A stretch of DNA of 64,000 bases from Craterostigma plantagineum (lineage: Eukaryota > Streptophyta > Magnoliopsida > Lamiales > Linderniaceae): assembly GCA_027422505.1 (NCBI GenBank), contig JAPQWV010000126.1, positions 716,001 to 780,000 on the forward strand, written 5' to 3'. Numbering within the stretch: the first letter of the stretch is position 1; every line of letters starts with the position of its first letter. The translations under genes and the position numbers were made by a program. The notes beneath the pieces are model-generated. The model was not told where the DNA came from and did not search any database. It worked only from the letters and a program-made list of their open reading frames with translations. Shown here in pieces: positions 35,688 to 47,668 of the stretch.

Positions 35688-37377
35688 TCTCCTAATTTTC
35701 GAAACAAACAAAAAAGCAAATAAATATATGTTAACAATAAATCGAGATAAAAATCGATAATTGAAAACAATCCAAATATAGAACAAAAAAAGGTGGAAAG
35801 CACAAAACCATGAGTCGACCTCACCCAATCAAAAGTCCGCCGATAGAAGACGAATGGGGTGGCCGGAGCTTGACGATGGCTCGGCGGTGATGTGTTGATG
35901 GTTCAAGGGTTCGTGAGCTTCGACGTGTTTTTTTTTTCGATTATTCAATTGTGTGACTGTGTCCTCTCTGCTGACTGCTCTTATTACTACATAATTTGAA
36001 TTTTTTAGTATTACATAAATATGTCATATTGTGGTTTTTGTCTATATTTTTATGATTATCCCTCACAGAACAATTTACGTGATGCCGAATAGCATAATTT
36101 AAGTTTAATCTATCAAATATACGAATTTACTAATTAGGGTTAACATTGGGCGATTTCACTTGAGAACTTTTATTTCGTGAATATTATATTTTTTAAGTAG
36201 AAATTTTTGTATATATGTAAACTAACCGACTACATCAAAGTGGCCGTTTTTTTTTTTGGTCATGTGGGAGTATCTTATCCTATAATCCTAAACTAAATAA
36301 ATCATAACACTTAAAACTCTAAAAGTTTAATGTTTCACAATTTTTTATATAAAGTGAGAAACCTTTGTATACAAAGAGATTCTTACTGTGAAATTCTTTT
36401 TCCCTTTTACTTAATTCTCACTCAAAGTTCTTATTTCTTTCTGTTATTTTTTTATTTGGGTCAAGTGGAGATTTGAATTGTATTTATCTCAATTATCTAA
36501 ACTATAATCATAACTCAAGTCAATCCATAAAACACCATAAACTCATACTCCATTATATAACAACTAAAACTTATAATTAAATATCTCCAACAAAGGGTAC
36601 TTCATTTTCATGTAAACAAAAAAAAGATCGACAACCTTCTCCGTTGACTCATGTGTTCTGTTCCCTCATGACGACAATGGATTCCAACATTGTGCGACTT
36701 TCTTGATTGTAGATTTTCATTCAAGTTCTGACTAAAAGCTCAAAATCTAATACCATGACACTAAAACAATATATTATTTGTTCCCATGATTTCATTTAAT
36801 AGTAGTGACTCGTAGTATGAATTTTTTTCTTGTGCTCCACTTCGAAAATGCTAATGCTCAAGAAAACCACAATTAAGTTGAACTAAATAAAAGACACCAT
36901 AGTAAAATTAACTCCACTGAGCACGGCTCGAGACTATATAATAAAATGGGAAAATTACAAAAATGGATCACTATGTATGTCAATTTTCGTTTTTGGTCAC
37001 TTATTTTTCAATTACAAAACTAGGTCACTAAATTGATAGACCACTTTTTTCTTATTATATACATACTTGGTAACCCAAAATTGTAACTATATACATACTA
37101 AGTGACCTAATTTGTTACTATACATACTTAGTGACCTAATTTTGTTACTATATACGTATTAATGATCTAGTTTTGCAGCTGACAAAGATAGTGACCCAAA
37201 ATAAAAAAATAAAAAAGAATGGTGTACTTAAGAATAGTTTTTATAATTTTACCTAAAATATATGTCAGTCCCAAAAAAAAATTTCATTCTTCTTTATCAA
37301 TAAATTAGCTATATTTGCAATAACGTTCGATAACAATGTAATAACAAATAACTAATGCCTATATCTATTATTATGAT
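35688..37377. other. Spacer, no gene seen apart from a foldback MITE
   Basis: Contains the promoter and leader of NDX (minus), AT-rich sequence, and the foldback element at 36948-37253. No coding frame is supported. Confidence 0.5.
36948..37253. mobile_element. Foldback MITE of the GGTCACT family, copy A
   Basis: About 306 bp starting GGGAAAATTACAAAAATGG and ending with a near complement (TTTTTATAATTTTACC). Inside, GGTCACT units alternate with their complement AGTGACC every 30-60 bp. The same units build the element at 60261-60686. No clear target-site duplication beyond a partial TAAAAT match. No coding capacity. Confidence 0.6.
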
Positions 37378-37749
37378 CTATGAAGCCAAACAAGCCTCCC
37401 AAAACAACCTATCACCTTCCCTCTCGCTAATCGAGATTTCTTCCGTTGAAGATGAGCCGTTGGATCTTTCCTTACACTGATCAACGACTCCATCTTCGTC
37501 GTCAGATTCAACCCCTCATCGTCGACGCCGTCGACGTCTTCTTTATTTATAGCATCGCTTTGACCGTCATTATAATCTGAAACCCCGCCGCCGTCGATCC
37601 ACCACCGCAGCATGATGTGCATCGTCGTCCATCACCGCCGCCGGCAGCGCCGCCGTTGGATCAGCATCCGTCGTGGAGTCGCCGGTGACCTCAAACAAGA
37701 AGTAAGCAGAAGCATCGAAGTACGACGATTTGTCTTCGTTCATTTGCAT
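37378..37749 (-). CDS. Small acidic protein, uncharacterised, two frameshifts
   Basis: Starting at ATG 37749 the frame reads MQMNEDKSSYFDASAYFLFE and VTGDSTTDADP, and fails at a GC-rich run near 37585. It resumes as GVSDYNDGQSDAINKEDVDG, shifts again at GGGG near 37512, and finishes ESDDEDGVVDQCKERSNGSS to EGDRLFWEACLAS (stop 37378). The 372-bp span is an exact multiple of three because one break is an extra base and the other a missing base. The product would be about 123 residues, strongly acidic in the middle with an aromatic ending. No domain or function recognised. The continuous 83-residue frame over this locus joins the middle piece to a wrong tail. Confidence 0.55.
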
Positions 37750-39717
37750 CGCCGTTTAGCTTTGCTCCTTTCGTGTGTGGTTATAGTTTGGATAATTAAA
37801 AAATGGAATGGCTATGATATACATACATATATATATATATATATATATTTAGTTGGAGAATGCGAATTGATAGCTAATTAGGTAAGGATTTGAAATGCGA
37901 AGCCGGTGAGTTAGGAACTTAATAGGATGTTATGTCTCTGTGCGTCTAATAGAATGGACAATACCATACGTTTCAGAATCTTTCCAAATATTAATTAAAA
38001 AAATGCAATCCATCAAAGAGAGAATGGTATAATAGAAGTTCTCACGTGATGTGTTATCATGACTCTGACTAAAACATAATGTAAAATGATTATTTATATG
38101 CTCTAAAACTATCCTTTAAATTTTAATACTCTACGTTATAGAAATATATTAGTTGATTTTTATATATAATATGCTCGTTATTACACGATTTCAATGTCCG
38201 TATATTCATTGGCCGGCTCTTACGTTACGTGTGGTGTTTGCAATTTGCAAGCGCTACTTTATTATTATTATTATTATTAATAAATATAAACAGACAATTG
38301 CTTCTAGAAGGCAACTTCAGTGGCGTAGAATTCATGACCACGACATTACTTTACATGGTCTAACTATCTTCTTCTAGAAGATATTAATAGGGTAATAACC
38401 CCATATATGACGGGGAAGGGAATATCTTGAAACTGTCTCTTTTTAATATTTAGGGCAAATTTCATTTCTATGTCAGTTTTCAGGCTAAGTCAAGAAAAAA
38501 ATTTAGTTTTAAGACTCATTTATGCAGTATACTTCATTGTTTCGCATTACACTTCATTGTTCTGCAGTACCACTTCATTGTTCTGGAATAACATAAATCA
38601 TCATCTGATACCAGTTCATATACATTTACTTTTGGTCTAGACCTTATCTCTAGATTTTATAAAAATTGGGTCCTTTAAATAATAGTTTTTCTGATATGGG
38701 TCCTATATTCAATTTAAATTTTAATTTAAAAACTGAAATGTAGTATTTTATCTAAACGGAATTCAACATAATATTTACATTTCATATAATTCAATTTAAA
38801 TTAAGTTATTACAATGCAATCTATATGAATTATTTCCATTATAAATCATATTATTGTTGACTTAACTAAATGTATTTTAATACAGTCTTTTGTAATAAAT
38901 ATAATATTCTATATACACATACTGAAATAAGCATAGATATATTGTCAAACGATACTTATTTACATTAACGATAGGAATTGTCACAAACATTTTAGGTAAA
39001 TACAATTAATTATACATTTCAATATGAATCATATTTATAGATAAATTTATTTTGACCTATATATTATATTGGGGTATATTATGTAAAATGAACAGTGAAA
39101 CAATGTTAACTTATTTATTATATTTAATGTTGATTCTATTTCCAATAGAATTCACTACCTTAGTTATATTTAAGATCCAAATAGAATAATGGGGCCAATA
39201 AATTATATTTATTATACTCAAAAACAAGTAATTTTTTACATATAGAGCAACATTTTCGTCTCATTTCAGAAATGCCACGTGGAGAATGAACACAATGCTC
39301 GACCTAATTCAGGAATTAATTATATATGTCAATATAAACCAATGTCGGCAGCTAGTCAAATGATTTGATTAAATCCGTGAAATGCTAGTGTAATTTTTTT
39401 GAAGACTTAGTAGGCAATGCGGGACCACAAAGAAACTCAATAAACATGCAAAATGAGTGTCACAAGGAAATATCGATTTCTTAGGTTTCGTAATATTAGC
39501 ATTTTTCTGATAGCAACCCAACCCAACCATGTATTGAAAGCACAAAACAAATATAGAATCCAAAGAATACCACAACAAAGTTTAATCCCTAGTTCAAAGC
39601 GCACAGAACAACCTTAATAACACATATGAAAGAATTCACAAACACTAATCAAATTCAAACATTACATATGCATATGTGTATATTTTGTCAAGGAACCATC
39701 GAATCAAAAAAAGTCCT
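37750..39717. other. Spacer, 2 kb, no gene seen
   Basis: AT-rich, with a (TA)n tract (37824-37850) and a dispersed repeat (38495-38600). No supported gene. The right end is the 3' flank of the NET3-type gene. Confidence 0.5.
38495..38600. repeat. Dispersed repeat, copy B
   Basis: Carries TTTAGTTTTAAG followed by three diverged CACTTCATTGTT units about 25-28 bp apart, with TTCTGCAGTACC. It matches the segment at 28150-28262. Confidence 0.45.
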
Positions 39718-41078
39718 TCAAAGAGGGATCGACGATTTCCCAGACCCTCCAAACAAGTTTCCCAGAAATCCCTCCATCTTTTTGAAGCTAAACTCCATTC
39801 GATTCTCTTTCTTGGTCTGAGGAACGTTCGCCATCTTCGTAGCAACATGCTTCCTCCTCAGCTCTTCGTTCTCCTCTCTGAGCACTTCCATGGCTCTAGT
39901 CAGTTGCCTTATCACTTCCCTTTTCTCCTCATCTTTAGCAGTTAGCTCCTCCTTCATCAGCTTATTCTCATCTTCAAGACTCCCCACTTTCTTTCTCAGG
40001 CCAATCAGCTCCAACTCAATGCGATTTTCTTGCAATGTTTTTGCTTCTTCTTCTTCTTCATGTTCTTGCTCGGGGAAAGGATCATCAACCTCAGACGATT
40101 CGTCAGAAACCTCAGACTCGTCTGGCCCGTAGGCCTCGGAGTAACTATCGTATGATTTATTATCGGTGAAGCTGCTCAGAGATTTCTCTAGTCTGTATCT
40201 GGCGAATGGTAATGGAGACGAGGAAGACCATGGTGAAGAATTTATGAGGCGGGCTGGGGATTCTGAATGGATTTGTTGATCGAATCTCTCGGCTAAGGAA
40301 CGATGGCTTCTGTAGAAATCTTCGACCATTGTGATGAGCTCGGGCCTCTTCTTGTAGTACATTTCTGCTCTCTGTGCGAAGGAGTCGGCGTCTTCTTCAA
40401 CCAGCTTAAGGATCTTCTTCGTCTTCTCGTCGAGCTCTGCGAAAAAGTTTCCATGAAAGAACTTTTGAGTTAAAAAAGATTGATTTTTGTTTGTGAAGTT
40501 AGAATATGAATAAAGACAACATCATCATCATCATCAAAAGCAAAACAATGCCCCACCACACACTTTATATTTTCTACTCCTTTCTGTCCCAACGTTCAAA
40601 TCTAGTGATCTACAACGGTCATAAAATCATTCTAAAGTTTGTGAGGAAAAAGTAAAGGGCATCCATAGATAGAACTACTGCACACTGACTCAGTCAACTC
40701 ACAAGAATTGGAACAGCTCATATCAAAGATCGATCAACGATATCGAAAGAAATAAAGAACCCAAAAATGAGCTTCTTGAAGTTTACAAACACTGTGTCTC
40801 TCTGTTTTGATCTGTTCCACTCTAAACATGGATGCACAGTTAAAGCTAATATCTTGAGGCTAGCTAAACCATTTGCAATTTTGAAAAAAGGACTTGTTAA
40901 GCTTCAAAAATCAGGTCAAGAAATGCAAGATATATATCTAACCAAAGTAATCTAAAGAGAAAGAGAGATGATGACCTGCCAATGTGGTCTGAAGCCATGG
41001 AGATCGATTGGAGTTAGCTTTGTTGTGACTGTCTAGCCACCACCAGCGAGAAGGTTCCATGATCTTTGCCTCCACCAT
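39718..41078 (-). CDS. NET3-type (NETWORKED/KIP1-like) actin-binding protein
   Basis: NET proteins link actin filaments to membranes through a plant-specific NAB domain. Exon 1 (41078-40976) begins [20 protein letters not shown]; exon 2 (40436-39718) continues [20 protein letters not shown] and [20 protein letters not shown]. These two parts make up the whole NAB domain (residues about 10-95). A Ser-rich and then very acidic linker follows, then a coiled coil (about residues 180-245, [20 protein letters not shown]) and a C-terminal [16 protein letters not shown] motif typical of the short NET3 group. The frame is intact, 273 residues, with a GT-AG intron in agreeing phase. The subgroup is inferred from the short length and C-terminal motif. 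Confidence 0.88.
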
Positions 41079-44076
41079 TTCTTGCTTCTTCTTCTTACCT
41101 TCGAAAAATGGGGAAATTCAGTGAAAATTTAATAGTGTACTTAGACAGTAAGTCTAATCAGTCCTCTCATTGATGGCTGATAGTAAATACAATCCCAAAC
41201 ATTAATCAAGTATAAACATTTAACGAATCAATGAGGAGAACTCAGACAAACACTCAGTCGACATTTAAGCGTCGGCCAATCGTGAAAAAAGAACTGCAAG
41301 ATTTAGCAAGCCAACCATCATCGTTTTAGCAAAGCCAAACTCAGCGAAGAACCCATAAATTGTTCGACATGGAAAACAGATGAAGAAAAATCCGTCAAGA
41401 AATGCATTAATTTATCTAAAAGGGGTGTGGAGATCGTTACCTGGGAATGTCTCTCTTCACGCCCTCACTCTCTCTCTCGCTCCGTTGAAGAAGAAGAAGA
41501 TTGTGCTGTTCAGCTTCCCTTTTAAATCTCAAATCAGCTCGCAGTCCGCGTTTTTGTCATTTCTAAAGAAAATATTATAGTTTTAAATATTCCTCCAATA
41601 AAAAATTGCCACGTTTCGCGCTATGCCGCACAACGCAAGAGTTTAAAAACTCACTTGACGAATATACCCCTTACTTTGTTGCTCTATAGCAGTATTATCA
41701 AGGGTAGGTGGGTCCGTAGAGTATTTACTTTTAGGCATGAATCTTTTTTTCCTTTGTCTTTTCAAGAAAACTATTATTTTTAAATAATTTCCAAATTAGA
41801 TTACTTATATGTATCATGCCATGTGATCTCAGAGTCGGAGCGTCTGTAACGGTCGAAATGTTTGGAATCGGACTTAGTTATATATAATCGTATTTATGTA
41901 ATATCTTTAAAAAGAATAATAAAAAGAAGAAATGATTAACGAGTGTGTGATATTAAGTTATCTCAGTCAGGGAACCATTGATGCATCTTTTCGCATGCCT
42001 TGTTTTGATAGATTTGGGGCAGAACTATAATTATGAAGACTTGCGAACGTATGTGTAAATATAATAATGGGCATAATGGGCCTCAATTAATCTTTAGGTT
42101 GTACTTGCAAATATAATAATGCAAAGTTGCAAACACATCTCAATCGAAATTTATATTGTCAAAGTTTATAGAAACATTTTGTAAGCTCTTTTCCTTAATT
42201 ACATGTTTTTGTGTGGCCCAACTTATTTCATTTTATTTCGGACGTCACAGAAATGTCTTTTTAGTTGTACATTTGATACAATGAGTTCACTGCATGAAAG
42301 AATTGTGCTCTGATCGAATTTGACCAGTTGCAATGATAATGATTAGATTTAACAAATGTCAGAAAATATGAACCTTCGTATATGTATTGCCCTCCTTTGT
42401 AAAGTCCAACTTATCTCAAATTTCTCCTAGTTTGGATCTGTTGCCGTTTATATGTTGTAAGTAATTAGCAAATTTAATTTGATAAGATAACTAACAATGC
42501 CTGCTTTAGTAAACAAAGATTGTGTAAGGGTTTTAAGTATCCTAAGATAAGAATGTGTGTATATATTAAACACTACTATTAATTATAGCCGTAATCATTC
42601 TTATATTAAAGAATCGCATTAATATCTCCATGTACATGTATATCAAATTATTGGCTATCATTCCGAGCTTTTCAAAGTCCAATAACACGGCATGAACATG
42701 GTATGTTTTCACGATTAACAATAATTAATTGCTAAATCCGTTGCAAAGGCTTTCCTAATAATTAATGAAACATCCTTACGAAAAACTTTCACAATCGGAA
42801 TAATTGTTTGACCACGCGTGTTCAGTGAGATGCAATGACTTTCGTTGATAACTTGAATATACCAAGAATTTGTATAAAAATAACAATAATATAAATGTAT
42901 TAAACTATATTAGAAAAGAGTAAAGACCCACGACTTCTTTGGACTCACATCCGTACAACTCATAGTACGGATATGAAAAAGTACTATTTCAAGACATCCA
43001 TCCTTATCATGCAAATCATATCTTGATTAATTTTTTATTTCATATCACATTTAACAACACAACCAAGACTCCAAGAGGCAAATATCCTCATTTATTTTTT
43101 TTTTTTAAGAAAATTAAATTTCCCTTTGCATATATGATTGGTTAATCATCATCGAGAAATACGAGCATGGGCTTTGCTCGGAATGCATTCATTGCATGAA
43201 GGAATCTTACAAAAAGCCATATTTTCTTCATCAAAGCAAAGGCAAAGGCGTGTGATAAAAGCGAGAGTCTGTTTAAAGGAAAATAAATAATAATAGAAAC
43301 GTAACTGAAGTGGGGTCCATCTCCTCGTACACTAGATAATTACAGCCCTCCATTTTCCTAAACTACGCGTAATTTTGGACCGTTGGTTCCACATTTTTCT
43401 TCCTTCACGAAATCGAAAGGCAAACTATAATGTAATATTTAATTCATATAAACTAGCAGCATAACTTGATGTTTTTTTTTTAAATAACAAACAAAAAATG
43501 TTAGATATATTCGATAATAAATCTGCAGTACTGAATGTTTGATGAAAAAGTGATATTTATTTATTTATCGCGGTGATATGTCTTATATGTAAGATTCTGT
43601 AACAGAATAGACCCCAGACCAAACCTTGTTGTTATGTAGTTATTTCAATGTCCCTTTGCAGTTCACCGTTCTCAATCGTTCCATAATCGATATTAAGATT
43701 CAAATTGTACTCAAACTAAATTTAATCGAACTATGAAAATACCCAAAAAATGATAAAGAAAACAAAGCTTAAGTTGGGCAATTCACACACTCAAAAGCAT
43801 GCAAGCTGTAACAGTACAATCCCCATGACAAATGTATCTAGCTTGGCAACTCAATTTTGATGATTTGTAATATTATAATATATATTAATCTCAAGCAGCT
43901 AAAAGCAAGAAGACTCCAAGCCAAAAAAGCCAGAAGCAATTGCTTTCCCCACAACTATATAAACCTTAAAAAAACGAACACTTCTCATCCCATTTGAGAG
44001 AAGAAAGAAGAAAAAGAGAGAGAGAGAGAAGGGAATCCCATAACAAAAACCCCAAGAACTTCACCTTGTGTCAAGA
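41079..44076. other. Spacer, 3 kb, no gene seen
   Basis: The first part is the leader and promoter of the NET3-type gene; a CTCTCTCTCTCGCTC tract lies near 41468. The last part is the promoter of the SWEET gene. Between them is AT-rich sequence with no supportable gene, RNA or element. Confidence 0.5.
43955..44076 (+). promoter_or_regulatory. Core promoter and leader of the SWEET gene
   Basis: CTATATAAA (43955-43963) lies about 115 bp before the ATG at 44077. A GA-rich leader tract (44003-44032) follows. Spacing and motif fit a TATA-containing plant promoter. Confidence 0.6.
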
Positions 44077-45341
44077 ATGGCTAACTTAACACTATCTCAA
44101 AACTTGGCCCCAGTTTTTGGCATTCTAGGTAATAATATAATACCTCAAATATCCATTATCATAATCATCATTTTCCCTGCTTGTATATGATCTCAGATCA
44201 TTTATTTATTCATTCTTTCTTTCTTTCTCTGTCTGTAGGCAACATCGTGTCGTTCTTGGTCTACCTCGCACCTCTGTAAGAAAGAACAAGACAACCCCCA
44301 TTTAACCCTCTTATTCATATATCTCAGACAAAAGCACGTCTCTCTTTTGTTTCATTTATGTAATAAATATATCACTTGCGCGATTATTTATTTCAGGCCA
44401 ACATTCTACAGAATAGTGAAGAAGAAATCAACGGAGGGATTTCAATCAATCCCTTACTCAGTGGCTCTATTCAGCGCCATGCTTTACCTCTACTACGGTT
44501 ATCTAAAGACAACGCTTCTCCTCATCACCATTAACACCTTTGGCTGCGTAATCCAAACTGTCTACCTTTCCATCTTCTTGTTCTACGCTACCCCAGAATC
44601 CAAGGCAATAAAGAATAACCCTTTACATTATTCAATCTAATTAAAAATCTTGTTTTACTAATTAAATAAATATGGATGGTTTTCAACAGGTGTTTACGAG
44701 GAATCTTCTGCTTCTGTTTAACGTATCAGCTTTGGGACTTATTATTACATGCACGCATTACTTCTCAAGTGGAGATCAAAGGGTTATAATCTTGGGATGG
44801 ATCTGCGCTGCTTTCTCTGTCAGCGTCTTTGCTGCTCCTCTCAGCATCATGGTTAGTAATAATAATAATATTAATGAATGGCTTTGTTTGTTTATTGATC
44901 ATTTCTTTTAATATTTGTATAATTGGAATAACAATGCAAACAGAGGCAAGTTATAAGGACAAGGAGCGTGGAATATATGCCCTTCTCACTCTCCTTCTTC
45001 CTCACAATATGTGCAGTCGTATGGTTTGCATATGGCTTTCTCATCCACGATTTCTACGTAGCTGTGAGTCCCATTTTTGTATTCATATCATTACTTCATG
45101 AAAATATAAGTTCTGTTTACTTTTTTTTTTTTTTAATTTCTTTTTGTAATAATAACAGGGACCAAACATCATAGGATTTGTGTTTGGGATAGGTCAGATG
45201 ATTCTCTACATCGTATACAAGAACAAGAAAGAAAGCGTTATTCAGATTACGCCTAAGCAAGTCGCGCCCGAGGATTTCGAAAACTGTTCTTCGCCGGAAA
45301 AACAAGCTGAGCTGGCGGTGATCGTCGTGGTTAGCGAATAG
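44077..45341 (+). CDS. SWEET sugar transporter, clade III type
   Basis: SWEETs move sugars, in clade III mostly sucrose, down their gradient across the plasma membrane. Six exons: 44077-44128, 44239-44275, 44397-44604, 44690-44851, 44944-45063, 45159-45341, giving 253 residues with seven predicted helices in two triple-helix (MtN3/saliva) units. Unit 1 has [40 protein letters not shown] and YLYYGYLKT; unit 2 has [40 protein letters not shown] and [20 protein letters not shown]. The short Lys-rich and acidic cytosolic tail ends AVIVVVSE. The third intron begins GC (44605), a GC-AG intron; the others are GT-AG. Clade assignment is from overall resemblance to SWEET9-15. Confidence 0.9.
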
Positions 45342-47668
45342 TTAACGTATTGAAGAGAGATGTAAGAATTTCGTCGAATGAAATCTTTTAAGTAAGTATA
45401 TAAATATATGTGGCGTGCAAGAAATTTCCTTTTATGGTCTTAAAAAGCTTGGATGAACTGCTGAACTGAAGGCACGAAGGAAAGGCCTTATAGATTTATA
45501 ACTGTTTTTCCTACAACAGATTTGTATACTGATGATATATGATATGTGTATTTGACTCCTCGTCCTACATGCGGATGCTATTTTTAGTATTTTTCGTTCT
45601 ATATGAAGTCATAATATATATTCATTATCATTACACACGTTCATGATTTCATTAAAATAATGGTATGGTATAGTGTATGACTTTGACTATGTGAAAGTAA
45701 TAGATATAGAGAGTCAACGTTAAATTGGCAATTGAGGCCCATTCAATATATTGGGCTACTGCTATTTTGGTTCAGCTCAACATTTGAGATAACTGATTTT
45801 TCTTTAAATGTAATGAAAATATATTACAGGCAAATTGAAGTATTGGGACACGTATAGCAATATTTTTGAACATGTATGACGAAGATTAGATTAGATTCCA
45901 CTTGCTGCAAGGATGTGTAACGGATTCTTAATTGAAGTGATCCGAAGGTTCACGAATCAAAGGGATAAGAACTTACCCGATATATTCAAAGTTGTATATA
46001 AAAAAACAGTAAAAAGAATTACATAAAGAATAATACCTAAAAGGTGAATGTACGAGTTAGATATATTTTCAACAGGTGTGTTTGGAGATTGTTTGAGAGC
46101 CCACCACTTGCAGGAAATTCAATGGATAAGCAGCACTATACAACTTTTAATGTAATTTCAAATGTTACTTACACCTAAAAAACAAAATATATTTTAAACG
46201 AAATTGCAGCCTCGTGCTGTCAGTAGCTTTTTTAGAGTGGATATTGCAATTAATAAATAATACCAACAAGGAGGATATGAGCTGTCCCATTTTCCGATTA
46301 TATAATCTCTTCTTTCCTCCAATTTATTATGATCGTTCTAAGTCAAAGCTTTCCCATTTTACTATCAAATAAATATTACTCCATAAGTTGGGAGTTGTTT
46401 CTAGTTATAGTTAACTAATCTTGGAGTTCAAAGTATACCAATCTACATGCACGGTACAATTTAAGCTGCAGAAGGTACAAACAGTTGAGATTGGACTATT
46501 CTTACCTACACTCGCTTGTTGTCAACACGGTGACCACACGAATTGACTCAGGGGCAAATACGTCAATCCATATATAAATCTAACTTCGTCGTGTGTTTTC
46601 AGCCTAGTTTCCTCAAGTGGGACCCATTAAGCAATGTCTCCATACACGTTTGCTGTCTCTTTTTTTTTTTCTTACTCTATCCTCTTTCGTAAGTACAATA
46701 TTAATATTCCAAGTGTTCTATTTTCCTTATTACTTTCACTATATGATTATTTAGTAAGCGTCATTATTTAGGTCGGAAATCACAACCACCAACTAAAAAA
46801 GGAGGAAAAGAAATTCTTGTATTCTAACGTAGGATCGTGATTAAAACTTTATTTAAATTAAGTGTTATGTAAAATGCCAAACACATGAGCACATAATACG
46901 CTCATGTTATCAAAATGGCATTAACTGCATATTATCGTGTGACAATGAATGATGAGTAGTCGTAAGAAATTTATTAATGTCGAATTTAAAATAAGGAGGT
47001 CGCCTTGAATATAGCGTCTACCGTCATAAGATTTATTTGAAGAGTCTTTTATTTATCAAGTAATTTTTGTTAAGTGCAACAAAGCCGAACATTAGCATAT
47101 GCTACAATATTCCGAATATTCTGAAAATATATACTAATTTTACAAGCAAACATGAAAATGGTAAAATTGGAAAAGAAGATATTAATTAAAATAACTAATC
47201 AACAAGAAAACTAGCCAACGCAGCCGCGGTACACCAAAACCATAGTCTTCCCTTCTCTATCTTTCTCTCTCTAAATGTTACATCTCACACAAACATTTTT
47301 ATTTTAATTTTCCGCTCATCGTTTATCGCCTTCAAAGATCGCAAATCACGATCCATTTTTCAAGATACGAATCAGAGAGAACTCCCTAAATTGTTTTCAG
47401 ATTCGTCGATTTTGAATAATTCCGTGAGTGTAGGGACATACACGCGCGTGTGATTTTGCTGTCTTTAATGAAAGTTATTTTCTTTTGTTGATTGCTAAGG
47501 TTGGCTGGTGAATTAAAGTTAAAAATTCTGATCGGATAAAAGAAGTGTTGGGTTCTAGTGGGTTTTCAATTTTCTGAGGTGCTGTTGAGATTTTTGGAGA
47601 AAAAGTACACGGTGGAAGGTCAAAATTGAATTTGGTCGGGAGCTATTTATATTTTTAGATTTCGTTTG
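45342..47668. other. Spacer, 2.3 kb, no gene seen
   Basis: AT-rich sequence between two plus-strand genes. The last few hundred bases are the leader of the CW-type gene, possibly with a 5' UTR intron. Nothing else is supportable. Confidence 0.5.
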
